A DNA stretch of 64,000 nucleotides from Streptomyces lincolnensis (GCF_021173675.1 NZ_JAIHON010000004.1:310001-374000); one strand, 5' to 3'; shown: positions 16,355-24,302, counted from the first letter of the stretch. The notes: a model not told the origin generated them from the sequence alone. Numbers and translations: made by a program.

Positions 16355-17067
16355 TTACCTCCGCTGAAAGTGCTTGTAGATCTCAGCGACCGAGCGCGGC
16401 TTCTTGGCCTTCTTCTTCTCGGCCTTCTTCGCCTGCGGCCTCGGATAGGCGGGAATCTTCGGGGCTTTGCCCTTGCCCCACTGGCCGGTCGCGCGCGTGT
16501 TTTGGTTAATCGCGTCAAAGAGGTCAGCCGAAATATGCCGGTCCTGACCCCAGCCGAAATGCTCACGGCCGCCAGACGCGAGGGCGATCGTGAGGGAGGT
16601 GTCGGGGAGCCTCTGAATCAGGAGGAGGACGAGCGCAGGGGAAGGCCCCCGGCCCGCTATCACCTCGGCGAGGTCAACGCCGTAGTGAAAGAGCAGGTCC
16701 GGGTAAAGGCCCTCTGCGTATTCGTCGATCAGTCCTGCGAGGCCGAGGCTTCCCCCGCCTGAGTGCTCTCGCCGTAATGGGCGAAGATCTCGGCGAGGAC
16801 CGCGAGGTCACCACCCACGGTGTCGAGGAGCTTCTCGGCGGCTTTCTCGGACTCGGCAATCGTCCGGATCGCGTCGGCCAGAAGCTCGGCCTGATCGGCG
16901 TCGTCGGCGCCCATCTTCTCTTGAACGGCCAGGAGCGCGGCACGCCGCGTCTTCGACAGGCGGAGCGGGTTGACGAGTCGCGCGGTGTCGTCGCCGAAGG
17001 TGATGTCGGTCGAGCCGTACTTGCGCTCGGCAGCGGCGCGGATGTCGTCGAGGGAGAAAGAAGCCAT
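16355..17067 (-). CDS. Tail assembly chaperone GT fusion made by -1 frameshift, 237 aa
   Basis: The short chaperone G frame (start 17067) can continue in the -1 frame to 16355. 713 bases plus one re-read base equals exactly 238 codons, and the -1 frame is open from the slippery site to the stop. The T part reads LAGLIDEYAEGLYPDLLFHY, then a Lys/Ala-rich tail (QAKKAEKKKAKKPRSVAEI). This is the classic gpG/gpGT arrangement upstream of tape measure genes. There is no good independent start for the T part, which supports frameshifting over two genes. It would bind the tape measure protein and recruit tail tube subunits. Confidence 0.85.
16729..17067 (-). CDS. Tail assembly chaperone G, 112 aa
   Basis: The ATG at 17067 (MASFSLDDIRAAAERKYGST) is preceded by GGAGGT. 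The protein is acidic and mostly helical (LSKTRRAALLAVQEKMGADD, then AVLAEIFAHYGESTQAG) and ends SASQD just past the slippery site. The unshifted product is normally in excess over the GT fusion. It follows the major tail gene by about 107 bp, in the standard siphophage order. Confidence 0.88.
   Translation of the reverse strand: MASFSLDDIRAAAERKYGSTDITFGDDTARLVNPLRLSKTRRAALLAVQEKMGADDADQAELLADAIRTIAESEKAAEKLLDTVGGDLAVLAEIFAHYGESTQAGEASASQD
16750..16756 (-). promoter_or_regulatory. Candidate -1 slippery heptamer GGGGGAA
   Basis: Reading the minus strand, zero-frame codons GCG GGG GAA span G-GGG-GAA. Slipping back one base leaves the P-site GGG fully paired and changes GAA to GGA. The zero-frame stop (TGA) lies about 20 nt downstream. 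This is the only run of this type in the overlap of the two chaperone frames. Confidence 0.65.
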
Positions 17068-17132
17068 GGGGTTTGCGGACCTCCAGAGAGAAGAACAAGG
17101 GGAGAGCGGCGGACCTGAGAAGAGGGGGGAAG

Positions 17133-17169
17133 CCCGGCGCGGGCGGGTCCGCATCACACCCGCGCCGGG
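17133..17169 (-). repeat. 11-bp inverted repeat between major tail and chaperone genes
   Basis: CCCGGCGCGGG (17133-17143) and CCCGCGCCGGG (17159-17169) are perfect complements with a 15-nt loop. On the minus strand no U-run follows, so it may be a processing or attenuating stem rather than a classical terminator. Major tail protein usually needs far more expression than the downstream genes, which fits. Confidence 0.55.
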
Positions 17170-17174
17170 GGTCA

Positions 17175-17915
17175 TCAGGCGGCCTGGCCAGCGACCCAGG
17201 CGGTTCCGTTCCAGTACGCCTTCGAGGCGTCGCCGAGAACGACGTGCTGCCCGGTGGTCCACGCGCTCGACGGGGTGGCGATGACACCAGCCAGACCGGC
17301 CAGGTTCGCCGGGGCCACAGAGCCGTCCGGGCTGAAGGAGCCGGGGGTGCCGGCGGAAGCGCCAGTCGCGAGGGTTCCGCCCAGAGGCGTGATCGCGTAG
17401 GTCCAGACGTTCGAGCCGAAGGCCATCGGCTTCACGCCGAGCGGCAGGCCCGCGAGCGACTCCGTGTCGGAGATCGCCATGTCGTCCGCGCGGTAGATCT
17501 CCGCGCGCGGGGCGTAGAAGGCGAAGTGGTTGTCTCCGTCGATGAAGACCGCCAGGAACGCCGCCTGGGTCGGCTCCGGGTCAGTCGGGACACCGACCGA
17601 ACCATCAGGCAGAAGGGGCGCGTTGGCGCCGAAGTACAGCTTCAGCGCGGCCGTGTCGAACTGCTGGAGGGTGAAGGTCATGGTCTCGGTCCGCGCGCTG
17701 TACTTCGTGCGGAGCGACTTGTTCTGAAGCGACCCGATGGTGGTCGCCTCGCCACCCTCGGAGGTGATGCCGAAGATGTCTTCCAGGGAGGTGTGGCCGA
17801 CGTTCTGCCACGGGCTGACCGGGGTCAGAAGGTCTGCCGGCATCGCCGTACCGACCGGGGCGGTCAGGTAGTTGCCGGACCCGACGACAAGGGTTGCGTT
17901 GTCGTTGATCGCCAA
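17175..17915 (-). CDS. Major tail tube protein, 246 aa
   Basis: Begins with a TTG at 17915 (MAINDNATLVVGSGNYLTAP) with AAGGAA about 9 nt upstream; an ATG at 17957 would overlap a terminator and is unlikely. The core (HTSLEDIFGITSEGGEATTI, then TETMTFTLQQFDTAALKLYF) is typical of actinophage tail tube subunits. The C-terminal ~80 residues carry a Pro/Gly/Ala linker and the short unit PSSAWTTGQHVVLGDASKAY followed by WNGTAWVAGQAA, an appended surface domain of the kind often added to tail tube proteins. It has its own terminator upstream, so it is probably expressed from its own signals. Confidence 0.88.
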   Translation of the reverse strand: MAINDNATLVVGSGNYLTAPVGTAMPADLLTPVSPWQNVGHTSLEDIFGITSEGGEATTIGSLQNKSLRTKYSARTETMTFTLQQFDTAALKLYFGANAPLLPDGSVGVPTDPEPTQAAFLAVFIDGDNHFAFYAPRAEIYRADDMAISDTESLAGLPLGVKPMAFGSNVWTYAITPLGGTLATGASAGTPGSFSPDGSVAPANLAGLAGVIATPSSAWTTGQHVVLGDASKAYWNGTAWVAGQAA

Positions 17916-17942
17916 AGAGAAACGTTCCTTCGTTCGGGCATG

Positions 17943-17977
17943 AAAAAAGGCCCGCACCCCCGAAGGGGCCGGGCCTT
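17943..17977 (-). terminator. Intrinsic terminator upstream of major tail gene
   Basis: AAGGCCC (17947-17953) pairs with GGGCCTT (17971-17977), with an inner CCCC/GGGG (17957-17960/17965-17968) and loop CGAA; TTTTTT follows on the minus strand. It ends the connector transcript just after the stop at 17991. Confidence 0.85.
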
Positions 17978-17990
17978 GCCTCTGCTGCGC

Positions 17991-18488
17991 TTATTGGGGG
18001 ATGTAAGGGCGAGTCCGCGGCTTGCGGATCTGCACGTCGTAGATCGACTCGTAGCGCCAGATCCCCGTGGGGAGGTCGGCGTACTGGACCGGGCCCGTCG
18101 CGGTCGCCCAGTCTGTTGCGCGTCTCGGCGCGGAGTTCAGGTCCACGCGGATGATGTGGCCGAGGCGGGGATAGACCTTCTGGTTCAGCCAGGCGTTCCG
18201 CATGACGACGCGGACGGCCTCGCCGAGGATCGCTGCGTCCTCGTCCCCGTTCGGGTCCGGCGCGAACGTGTTGATGACGATGCGGGCCGCGTCCGTGAAA
18301 CGGGTATCGCCCTGCCATTCACCCCATGTCGGGTCGCGGCGGACCAGGACCAGCGGGAACGTCTCGTGGGCGTCGACAAGGGATTTCACCCGCACTCCGG
18401 GCAGCCCCTCGCGCAGTACCGCGAGAAGGAGATCCTCGACGGGGGACAGCTCCGCCATGGCCTTGATGTGGTCGGGGAGTCCTGCCAT
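17991..18488 (-). CDS. Tail completion/terminator protein, 165 aa
   Basis: Last of four small connector genes before the major tail gene. The fold-typical features are the beta strands FPLVLVRRDPTWGEWQG, the TDAARIVINTFAPD strand and the helix EDAAILGEAVRVVMRNAW, as in tail terminator proteins of lambda gpU/SPP1 gp17 type. The ATG overlaps the stop of the preceding gene (TGATG). It would cap the tail tube at the head-proximal end. Assignment is by order and general sequence character. Confidence 0.7.
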   Translation of the reverse strand: MAGLPDHIKAMAELSPVEDLLLAVLREGLPGVRVKSLVDAHETFPLVLVRRDPTWGEWQGDTRFTDAARIVINTFAPDPNGDEDAAILGEAVRVVMRNAWLNQKVYPRLGHIIRVDLNSAPRRATDWATATGPVQYADLPTGIWRYESIYDVQIRKPRTRPYIPQ

Positions 18489-18871
18489 CAGTCGAGGTGC
18501 ACCTTCCCCTTGCGCTTCTTCGGGAGGTTCGCGGCGCGGGCCAGGATGAACAGGCCGTCAGAGGCCGGGATGACGTCGAGGTACGTCGTGCCGTCCTTGC
18601 GCTTCTTGACGACGACCGACTCGGCGCGGCCGTACTCGATCGACAGGGCGGCCTTCTTGCCGCGCTCGTCGTCGAGGATCACGTACTTGTCGACCTCGCC
18701 GTCCTCCACGTCGATCGAGGCGTGGCCTTCCTGCCGGTGCTGGAGAAGCAGGGCCTCGGCTCGCGCGGCCACTTCGAAGCGAGCCTCGTCGAGGGCGTCC
18801 TGAACGACGGGCAGGAGCGCGACCAGCTTTTCGAGCTGCCGCTTCCCCTTGCGCTCGTAGATCTCTGCCAT
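18488..18871 (-). CDS. HK97 gp10-like head-tail connector protein, 127 aa
   Basis: Starts at ATG 18871 (MAEIYERKGKRQLEKLVALL) overlapping the previous stop. It is rich in Arg and Lys, with a long first helix and later strands (DKYVILDDERGKKAALSIEY), matching minor capsid/gp10-like connectors that lie between the head-closure and tail-terminator genes. Function in head-tail joining is inferred from order. Confidence 0.7.
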   Translation of the reverse strand: MAEIYERKGKRQLEKLVALLPVVQDALDEARFEVAARAEALLLQHRQEGHASIDVEDGEVDKYVILDDERGKKAALSIEYGRAESVVVKKRKDGTTYLDVIPASDGLFILARAANLPKKRKGKVHLD

Positions 18872-19206
18872 CAGGGCCGCTCCCGAATGTCGATCGACCA
18901 GTGCCGGGTGCGGCGCTCGCCGTGGTGGTAGGCGGGCGGCGTGACGATGTCCCACATGCGGCCCTGGTACTCGACGCGGGACCAGAGGGTGACGCCCTCG
19001 ACATGGGCGTCCACGATCATCCGCGTCACGTTGATCTGCTGCTGACCGGGGACTTCGGCCTTGCCGCTTCGCTGCGGGATGAAGGCCGCCTTCACCGTGA
19101 CGGGGTGGTCCTCGTCCACGGTGATCACCGTGTTGCCCCGGTTGTCGACGACTTCCTTCGTCCGCCACACGCGGGCCGTCTGGCCGCGCCTTCGCTGCAC
19201 GCTCAC
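18871..19206 (-). CDS. Head closure (stopper) protein, 111 aa
   Basis: GTG start at 19206 overlaps the adaptor stop. The small beta-barrel-like sequence (NTVITVDEDHPVTVKAAFIP, then VTRMIVDAHVEGVTLWSRVE) agrees with head-closure proteins of SPP1 gp16/HK97 gp7 type that plug the portal after packaging. It is in the expected place between adaptor and gp10-like gene. The family is divergent, so the call rests mainly on synteny. Confidence 0.7.
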   Translation of the reverse strand: MSVQRRRGQTARVWRTKEVVDNRGNTVITVDEDHPVTVKAAFIPQRSGKAEVPGQQQINVTRMIVDAHVEGVTLWSRVEYQGRMWDIVTPPAYHHGERRTRHWSIDIRERP

Positions 19207-19661
19207 CAGGGGCTCGCCGCGTCACCGAAGAGGGGGAAGCCGTCGCCGCCGTAGTCCACCGGTACGCATCCGCCGGCACCCTGCTTGGGCTTCGTGCCCC
19301 ACGCGGAGACGACCACGCTGGAGATGCCGCGCTTGCGCCCGGCAAGGTCTTCCAGGAGCCGGATCTCCTCGCGCGTGAAGTAGACGGACCCAGCGTCACG
19401 GCCGTGCGCGTCGGACCACGCGAGGGTCTCGTCCCCGGCCCGGCTCTGCGTGTAGCCGTTCGGGTTGCGCAGGTACCTTGCGGCAGCCTTCAGGACCAGC
19501 GTGCGCACCAGGCGCGGAACGGTCTCCTCGGGCCAGTCGCGGCCGTAGGTGGCCGCCAGGTCGGAAGCGTCGTCCAGTGCGCCGGCTGCGATGCGCAGTT
19601 CGTCTTCGTCCAACTCCCAGTCGAGGCGGCCCTTCAGTTCATCCAAATTTGCGTACGGAAC
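19203..19661 (-). CDS. Head-tail adaptor protein, 152 aa, apparent GTT start
   Basis: Gp6/gp15-like adaptor: helical N-terminus (DEDELRIAAGALDDASDLA), TVPRLVRTLVLKAAARYLRN and a C-terminal GSVYFTREEIRLLEDL. Homologues commonly start MPYA/MAYA-xxDDL. Here the frame reads xPYANLDELKGRLDWEL with GTT (19661-19659) in the start position and GGAGG 6 nt upstream, which is ideal spacing. The next in-frame start, TTG at 19646, is about 21 nt from that site. Either GTT is used, or TTG is used inefficiently. Divergent from the AlbA_2 gene, with only 37 bp between. Confidence 0.75.
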   Translation of the reverse strand, partial: VPYANLDELKGRLDWELDEDELRIAAGALDDASDLAATYGRDWPEETVPRLVRTLVLKAAARYLRNPNGYTQSRAGDETLAWSDAHGRDAGSVYFTREEIRLLEDLAGRKRGISSVVVSAWGTKPKQGAGGCVPVDYGGDGFPLFGDAASPW

Positions 19662-19698
19662 TGGGAACCTCCGTTATCGTTTTCCGTGAGGGGGTGCG

Positions 19699-20826
19699 AT
19701 GAGAACCGTAAAAATGGAGCGCGGAGGCGAGTCGCTCATCACGAGCAAAAGAGACTGGCCGATGAGGGACACGGGAGAGGGGTTTATCGCCCACGAAAGC
19801 GACTTGGGTGACGTAACAGCCACCGACTTGCAGGCGGCCCTCCGGTCCTACTGCAAATACACGTGGGGCGATCCTTGCGGAGGCGAGGTAGATCTCGCGG
19901 TGGCAGATGTACCCGAGCAGTATTTGGATGATGAGGCGCCGCCGAGCGGGATCGCGTTTTCTCTGGCCGATGGGCAGCTTCGCCTGTCTTTGACGGTTTG
20001 GCTCGATGACTATCTTGATGAGGGTTATGACGACGGAGAGGCAGAGGCCTACAAAGAGTCTCTAACGCTCATACTGGAGCGGGTTGGATGCGAGCTGCTT
20101 CATTTGGGGGCTCATCCGAGTACCGGCTCTGCTCCACCGTATTTCACTGAGATCGACATCCGTACGCCGATTCGTGGCAAGAGCCTGGCCGACCTGCACG
20201 CGATCGGCCAAGACGTGCTCTCCTTCATTGATGCACTGCAAGGGGGTGTACTCACCAGGGAGACCGCCGTCAGCTTGCTCAGGGCGGAGAAGGGTGACCT
20301 GCTAATCGGTCAGCCCGAGGGGCCGTGGCTGGATGTAAAGGTTGACCACTACGATCTTTCCGCACGCACAGGAAAAATTTCCCTTGCTCAGGCGGTGGCT
20401 CGATTCGCGAACGCTGAGCACGGCGGTGTCATTGTGGTCGGGATGAAAGCGAAGAAGGTTCCGAGCGGCGAAATCATCAAGGCTGTGCAGCCAGTTCCTA
20501 TGGACGCTCGGATGCAGAGGAAATATGAGATCGCGATTGAGCAACACCTGTACCCGCCCCCCGAATACTTGAATATCGAGCTGGTACCCCACGGTCAAGG
20601 CATGCTTGTCGTGCTGAGCCTGCCTCCGCAACCGGAAGAGCTGAAGCCGTTTCTTGTCCACGGAGCCATCGTCGACGGGTCGGTTGAGGGGGCATTCATC
20701 AGCATCGTCCGTAGGCGCGGAGAGGCATCAATCCCCATCACAGCCCCAGCGATCCACGCGACGATGGCCGCAGGGAGGGCGCTCCTGCGGCGCGGCGAGG
20801 TGCGCGGGCTAGACGAAGAGACGTAA
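19699..20826 (+). CDS. AlbA_2 (Schlafen-type) domain protein, cargo gene, 375 aa
   Basis: Rightward gene inside the leftward head operon, between adaptor and coat genes. Residues 209-214 (PWLDVK) and 236-248 (FANAEHGGVIVVG) match the AlbA_2/Schlafen core, usually written as E-x-K followed by AFANxxGGxLxxGV. The N-terminal ~200 residues are acidic and unassigned. The third-position GC is visibly lower than in neighbouring genes, and it is preceded by GAGGGGG. Only 21 bp separate its stop from the convergent coat gene. AlbA_2 domains occur in regulators and in anti-phage proteins with nuclease partners. Superinfection exclusion is an inference from position and orientation. Confidence 0.75.
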   Translation: MRTVKMERGGESLITSKRDWPMRDTGEGFIAHESDLGDVTATDLQAALRSYCKYTWGDPCGGEVDLAVADVPEQYLDDEAPPSGIAFSLADGQLRLSLTVWLDDYLDEGYDDGEAEAYKESLTLILERVGCELLHLGAHPSTGSAPPYFTEIDIRTPIRGKSLADLHAIGQDVLSFIDALQGGVLTRETAVSLLRAEKGDLLIGQPEGPWLDVKVDHYDLSARTGKISLAQAVARFANAEHGGVIVVGMKAKKVPSGEIIKAVQPVPMDARMQRKYEIAIEQHLYPPPEYLNIELVPHGQGMLVVLSLPPQPEELKPFLVHGAIVDGSVEGAFISIVRRRGEASIPITAPAIHATMAAGRALLRRGEVRGLDEET

Positions 20827-20847
20827 GCCCGCGCCTCCCAGCATCCG

Positions 20848-21909
20848 TCAGGCGTTGGCCGGGTCGGTCTCAGCCTTGTAGCCGGTCGGGGTCCACACCT
20901 TCGCGTCGGAGATGCCAGTGATGGTGGCCAGCTCGGACGCGGCGGCCGGGTAGTTCGAGGAGCCGTCGAGGGCCAGCTTGATGCCGCGAACGAAGTGCTC
21001 CTGAGTGGAGACGATCTCCTTCTCATTGACCGCATCCCAACCGACCAGGACATCAGTCACGGAGCGGAAGCCCGCGTACGTGTTCACGACGGAACGATCC
21101 TGCATGTAGAGCGGGTCGTAGTCGCGGACCCATCGCAGAGCGATGTTCTCGAACGAGGTGGTCGCGCCGTACGGAACGGACTGCGGGACGCTCGGGGCGC
21201 CGGACAGGAAGATGAACGCGCTGGACGCGAAGGCGTACGCGGCGTCGGCCGGGATGGTCTGGTCGACCACGATGCGGAAGCCCATGCGGTCGCCGATGCT
21301 CGCGAGGCGAAGGGCGGACTCGGCCTCGGCGTCGCCGACGTTCTGCGCGAGGTTGAGCTTGTCGTCGTTCAGAAGCGCCGACTCGAACTCGGTGCCGACG
21401 AGGAGGTAACGGCCTTCCTTCGGCGCGTGGAACGCGTTCAGGATGCGCCGGGCCTCGATGATGGCACCGCGCAGGTTCGCAGCCGAGTTACCGATGACGG
21501 CGTTGTACGTCTGGCTGGTCAGGGTCTTGACCGCCCGGCGCTGAAGACCGCGCGCGACCGCCTTGGACTGCGGGCGCAGGAGCTTCGACCAGTTGTCGAT
21601 GTCGAAGTCGTTCTGCTCGTCGGTGAGCTTGACGGCTGAGTACACGTTGCCGCCGAAGGTCACGGCGATGGTCCGCTCCGCGTACTCGTCGAAGACGATC
21701 GGGCTGGAGCGGTCGTTGCGCCACGCGTAGTCGTGGAACGGAAGGATGCCTTCAACCTTCATGGAGATGGTGTCGTTCTCGGCACCCTTGAACTGGTCGA
21801 CACCCTGCTTCTGGAACAGGTTCGGGATGAGCAGCTCCTGCTCAAGCATCCCGACGGCGGTGTTCACGAGCTTCTGTGGCTTGACGACCTGGTGCTGTGC
21901 GGTGGGCAA
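20848..21909 (-). CDS. Major capsid protein (P22-type coat), 353 aa
   Basis: TTG start at 21909 with GGAGGT 8 nt upstream (MPTAQHQVVKPQKLVNTAVG). Features fit P22 gp5-like coat proteins: ENDTISMKVEGILPFHDYAW, the aromatic/acidic stretch DEQNDFDIDNWSKLL and LLVGTEFESALLNDD. It follows the scaffold and one inserted gene. The C-terminal part (ITGISDAKVWTPTGYKAE) may be a decoration-like extension. It would assemble the icosahedral head with the scaffold. Confidence 0.88.
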   Translation of the reverse strand: MPTAQHQVVKPQKLVNTAVGMLEQELLIPNLFQKQGVDQFKGAENDTISMKVEGILPFHDYAWRNDRSSPIVFDEYAERTIAVTFGGNVYSAVKLTDEQNDFDIDNWSKLLRPQSKAVARGLQRRAVKTLTSQTYNAVIGNSAANLRGAIIEARRILNAFHAPKEGRYLLVGTEFESALLNDDKLNLAQNVGDAEAESALRLASIGDRMGFRIVVDQTIPADAAYAFASSAFIFLSGAPSVPQSVPYGATTSFENIALRWVRDYDPLYMQDRSVVNTYAGFRSVTDVLVGWDAVNEKEIVSTQEHFVRGIKLALDGSSNYPAAASELATITGISDAKVWTPTGYKAETDPANA

Positions 21910-21931
21910 GTGGTGCTACCTCCGGAGGCAT

Positions 21932-21963
21932 AAGAAGGCCCCCGGCCGGTTGACTCGGGGGCT
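21932..21963 (-). terminator. Intrinsic terminator between inserted gene and capsid gene
   Basis: GGCCCCCG (21937-21944) pairs with CGGGGGCT (21956-21963) with an 11-nt loop; CTTCTT follows on the minus strand. It ends the inserted gene at 21981 and leaves the capsid gene with only its own ribosome-binding site downstream. Confidence 0.7.
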
Positions 21964-21980
21964 GGATTGCTGAGGCTCTG

Positions 21981-22568
21981 TCAGTGCGGCTCGGGCGGAG
22001 CACCGTGATCGTCCAGGATTTCGCGGGCCGCGTCGATGAACAATTCGGTAGGAATGTTCAGCATCTCATCAATGTCGTTGAATCTCTGATCCACTTGATC
22101 CACCACCTCTTCTGTGGGAGCGGATCGTGAGTGGTAACTCATTAGGTTAACCCGGAACGTGAAATCACGGGCATGGCGATATGCCGTGGTGGCAGGCGTG
22201 ACAATGTCCTCGGGGCCCTCAACGCAGACTCGTGCGAATAGGGAGTTGAGCTCTGTGCGCCGCGCCGTCAAGGAGTTCTCGAACTCCCTGACCTTGTCAT
22301 CCTCATCGGCAAGCAGAGCGTGAAGGGCAGCGTGCGCGTCAGTGCTCAGGTTCTGCATGAAAGCGATGAGAGCGGAGTAGGCGACGCTTCTTGGCTCTCT
22401 CCGATCCTTGAGGTGCTCGAACCGCACCTGTTCTCTCGCGATGGTCTGCTGTCCCTCGACTTGCCATCGTGCCTGGCGTCCCGCCCACCATCCCGTGGCG
22501 AAGGCCGCCCCTCCGGAGCCAATTGCCCCCACCGCCGCACCCAGTACGGCCGCCAATCCCGCATCCAT
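21981..22568 (-). CDS. Membrane-anchored protein of unknown function, inserted between scaffold and capsid genes
   Basis: 195 codons from ATG 22568 (a GTG at 22583 is possible). Residues ~3-27 (AGLAAVLGAAVGAIGSGGAA) are a Gly/Ala-rich membrane helix; the rest is soluble, helical and charged, with WWAGRQARWQVEGQQTIARE and later FRVNLMSYHSRSAPTEEVV. This layout, a short anchor plus a helical cytoplasmic domain, is common in Streptomyces proteins of unknown function. Base composition is less GC-rich than the structural genes, and it has its own terminator. It interrupts the standard scaffold-capsid order, so it is probably cargo, possibly superinfection exclusion. Confidence 0.6.
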   Translation of the reverse strand: MDAGLAAVLGAAVGAIGSGGAAFATGWWAGRQARWQVEGQQTIAREQVRFEHLKDRREPRSVAYSALIAFMQNLSTDAHAALHALLADEDDKVREFENSLTARRTELNSLFARVCVEGPEDIVTPATTAYRHARDFTFRVNLMSYHSRSAPTEEVVDQVDQRFNDIDEMLNIPTELFIDAAREILDDHGAPPEPH

Positions 22569-22618
22569 CGCGCCATTCTGCACGATGAGGTTCTGCTGTG
22601 CGGGCCAGGTGTCGTTGG

Positions 22619-23146
22619 TTAGAAGCGCCTAGTTCGCCGCGCGAGCTTGCGCGGGTCCATCTCTCCGTCGTCCTCGTCGGACGGGTCGAGGCCGCCACCC
22701 AGGGAAGTCGGGGCCGCAGGAGCGAGAAGCGCCTGAAGGGCCTTGGCGTCGGTGTCGAGTTCCTCGGGCGTGCCGCCCTGAAGGCGCCCGGCCAGTTCGG
22801 CGGGCAGATCGTACTTCCGGGCCACGGTGGCGACCAGGAGCGAGCGCTCCAGCTCGGCGTTCTTCGCCTTCACGTCCGCGAGAGCGGTCTCGACCTCCTT
22901 GGGCGTCTTCGCCTCGGAGAGCTTCGTCTCGGCGTCACGCAGCCGCGTGCGGTATCCGGCCGCCTCGCCACGGACCTTCACCAGTTCCTTGCGCGCCCAG
23001 TCGGGCAACTCGTCCTCGGAACTGGTGGACGTCCCGCCGGCACCAGCCTTGTCCTCCGGCTTCTGCTCCTCGTCCGGCTTCTGGCCGGGCGGAGTCTCGC
23101 CGGGCTTCTCCTCGGTCGGCGTCTCGTCAGGCTTCTCTTCAGGCAC
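22619..23146 (-). CDS. Scaffolding protein, 175 aa
   Basis: GTG start at 23146. The N-terminus is acidic and Pro/Lys/Glu-rich with repeated KPxE units (EKPDETPTEEKPGETPPG); the middle is a long charged coiled coil (YRTRLRDAETKLSEAKTPKE) and the C-terminus is basic (RKLARRTRRF). This is the composition of phage scaffold proteins, whose basic tail contacts coat protein. It lies between the MuF-like and capsid genes. Confidence 0.8.
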   Translation of the reverse strand: MPEEKPDETPTEEKPGETPPGQKPDEEQKPEDKAGAGGTSTSSEDELPDWARKELVKVRGEAAGYRTRLRDAETKLSEAKTPKEVETALADVKAKNAELERSLLVATVARKYDLPAELAGRLQGGTPEELDTDAKALQALLAPAAPTSLGGGLDPSDEDDGEMDPRKLARRTRRF

Positions 23147-23147
23147 T

Positions 23148-24302
23148 TCACGCCTCCGGGGCTGTGTCAGTGGACTGCCGCGCCTCCTGGGCTGCGGCTC
23201 GCTGCTTGCTGCGGATGAAGCGGCGCCAGACGGTCACCGCGGCCTTTCCGCTGTGGCCCTTCGTGACCTCCGGCCACAGGGCCTCGTACTGCCGCGACAA
23301 GGCGGTCAGCTCGCTCGACTGGTACTGATCCCGGCTCCAGACCGGCATCGCGTAGCAGTGGCAGTTGTCGTGGTAGCGGTCGCCGTCGTTGAACGTGGCG
23401 GACTCGCGGCTCTTGTAGACCGGGCCCCGGCTGATCAGCATGGCGCACCAGCCGCACGGGGTGCCCGTGCGGGACAGACGTACGTATCCGAGGGCCCGCC
23501 GGTCGCGCGACATGTGCGTCCAGTTCGCCGACCGGCCGCCGTTCATCGCGACGCGCGAGGCGGCTGCGGCCTGCTGTGCGCCCGCCTGGCGGTGGGCCTC
23601 GTCGGGGTCGGCGTCTTCGAGGGTCATACGCCGGTCGAGGTTCGCGGTGCCGAGGGCCTCCAGCGCGATCCGGAGTTCCTCTTCGGCCTGGCGCTCGACG
23701 CGCTCCTCTTCCTCGCGGAGCCCTTCCAGCTCCTCGACGAGAATGCGTTCCCAGTCCGGGTCGTCCTCGTCGTCCTGGTCCTCGGCGTCGGTGCCGGCGG
23801 CTTCGAGAGTCTCTCCGCCCTCGCTGTCGAGGGCCTGCCCCGAGGTGCTGCCGGGCGCCTGGCCCGGAGCGTCCTGCGGGGTGTCGTTCTCGGCTTGCCG
23901 GGCGGACGAGGCTTCCCCGTCAGCGACGGTCGCGGCCTCGTCCCCCTGTTCGGTGGGGGGTTGGTAGTTGCCCGCGAGTTCGGCGAACTCCCTGCGCAGG
24001 TCCGCCAGGGTCACGTACGACGGTTCGGGGTGATAGGGGTCAGCGACCGTGCGGCCGGTCTGGAGCGCTCGGGCGAGCCGGTAGTAGGCCCGCGCGAGAT
24101 CCCGGGACTGGCGGCGACGGCTCATGACGAGCGTGATTGCCTTGCGCAGCCAGGCGCCAGCCGTGGCCGCTCGCCGTTCGACCGGGACATCCGCCCACAG
24201 GGCGAGGGCCTCGGCCGTGGTCTGTGCGCCGATCTGCGTCAGCGCGACGTGGAAGGCGGCCGAGACTTCGTCGGTCTCGGCCTGCCTCGTCGCCTTGCTC
24301 AT
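23148..24302 (-). CDS. MuF-like minor capsid protein, 384 aa
   Basis: Overlaps the portal stop by 4 nt. The N-terminal ~110 residues are helical; a low-complexity acidic linker covers about 115-180. The C-terminal part has the cysteine/histidine signature of actinophage MuF-like minor head proteins: RTGTPCGWCAMLISRGPVY and YHDNCHCYAMPVW. These proteins are packaged in or attached to the procapsid near the portal. Some members are proteases or toxins, but I see no such motif here. Confidence 0.82.
   Translation of the reverse strand: MSKATRQAETDEVSAAFHVALTQIGAQTTAEALALWADVPVERRAATAGAWLRKAITLVMSRRRQSRDLARAYYRLARALQTGRTVADPYHPEPSYVTLADLRREFAELAGNYQPPTEQGDEAATVADGEASSARQAENDTPQDAPGQAPGSTSGQALDSEGGETLEAAGTDAEDQDDEDDPDWERILVEELEGLREEEERVERQAEEELRIALEALGTANLDRRMTLEDADPDEAHRQAGAQQAAAASRVAMNGGRSANWTHMSRDRRALGYVRLSRTGTPCGWCAMLISRGPVYKSRESATFNDGDRYHDNCHCYAMPVWSRDQYQSSELTALSRQYEALWPEVTKGHSGKAAVTVWRRFIRSKQRAAAQEARQSTDTAPEA

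Noticed and set aside
16351..16566. N-terminal extension of the tape measure frame
   Set aside because: Arg/Pro-rich translation overlapping the GT gene; GTG 16350 has GGAGGT at correct spacing.
20332..20349. TGTAAAGGTTGACCAC resembling the 13-bp repeat
   Set aside because: Lies inside the AlbA_2 coding sequence, away from any start; probably chance, so left out of the repeat list.
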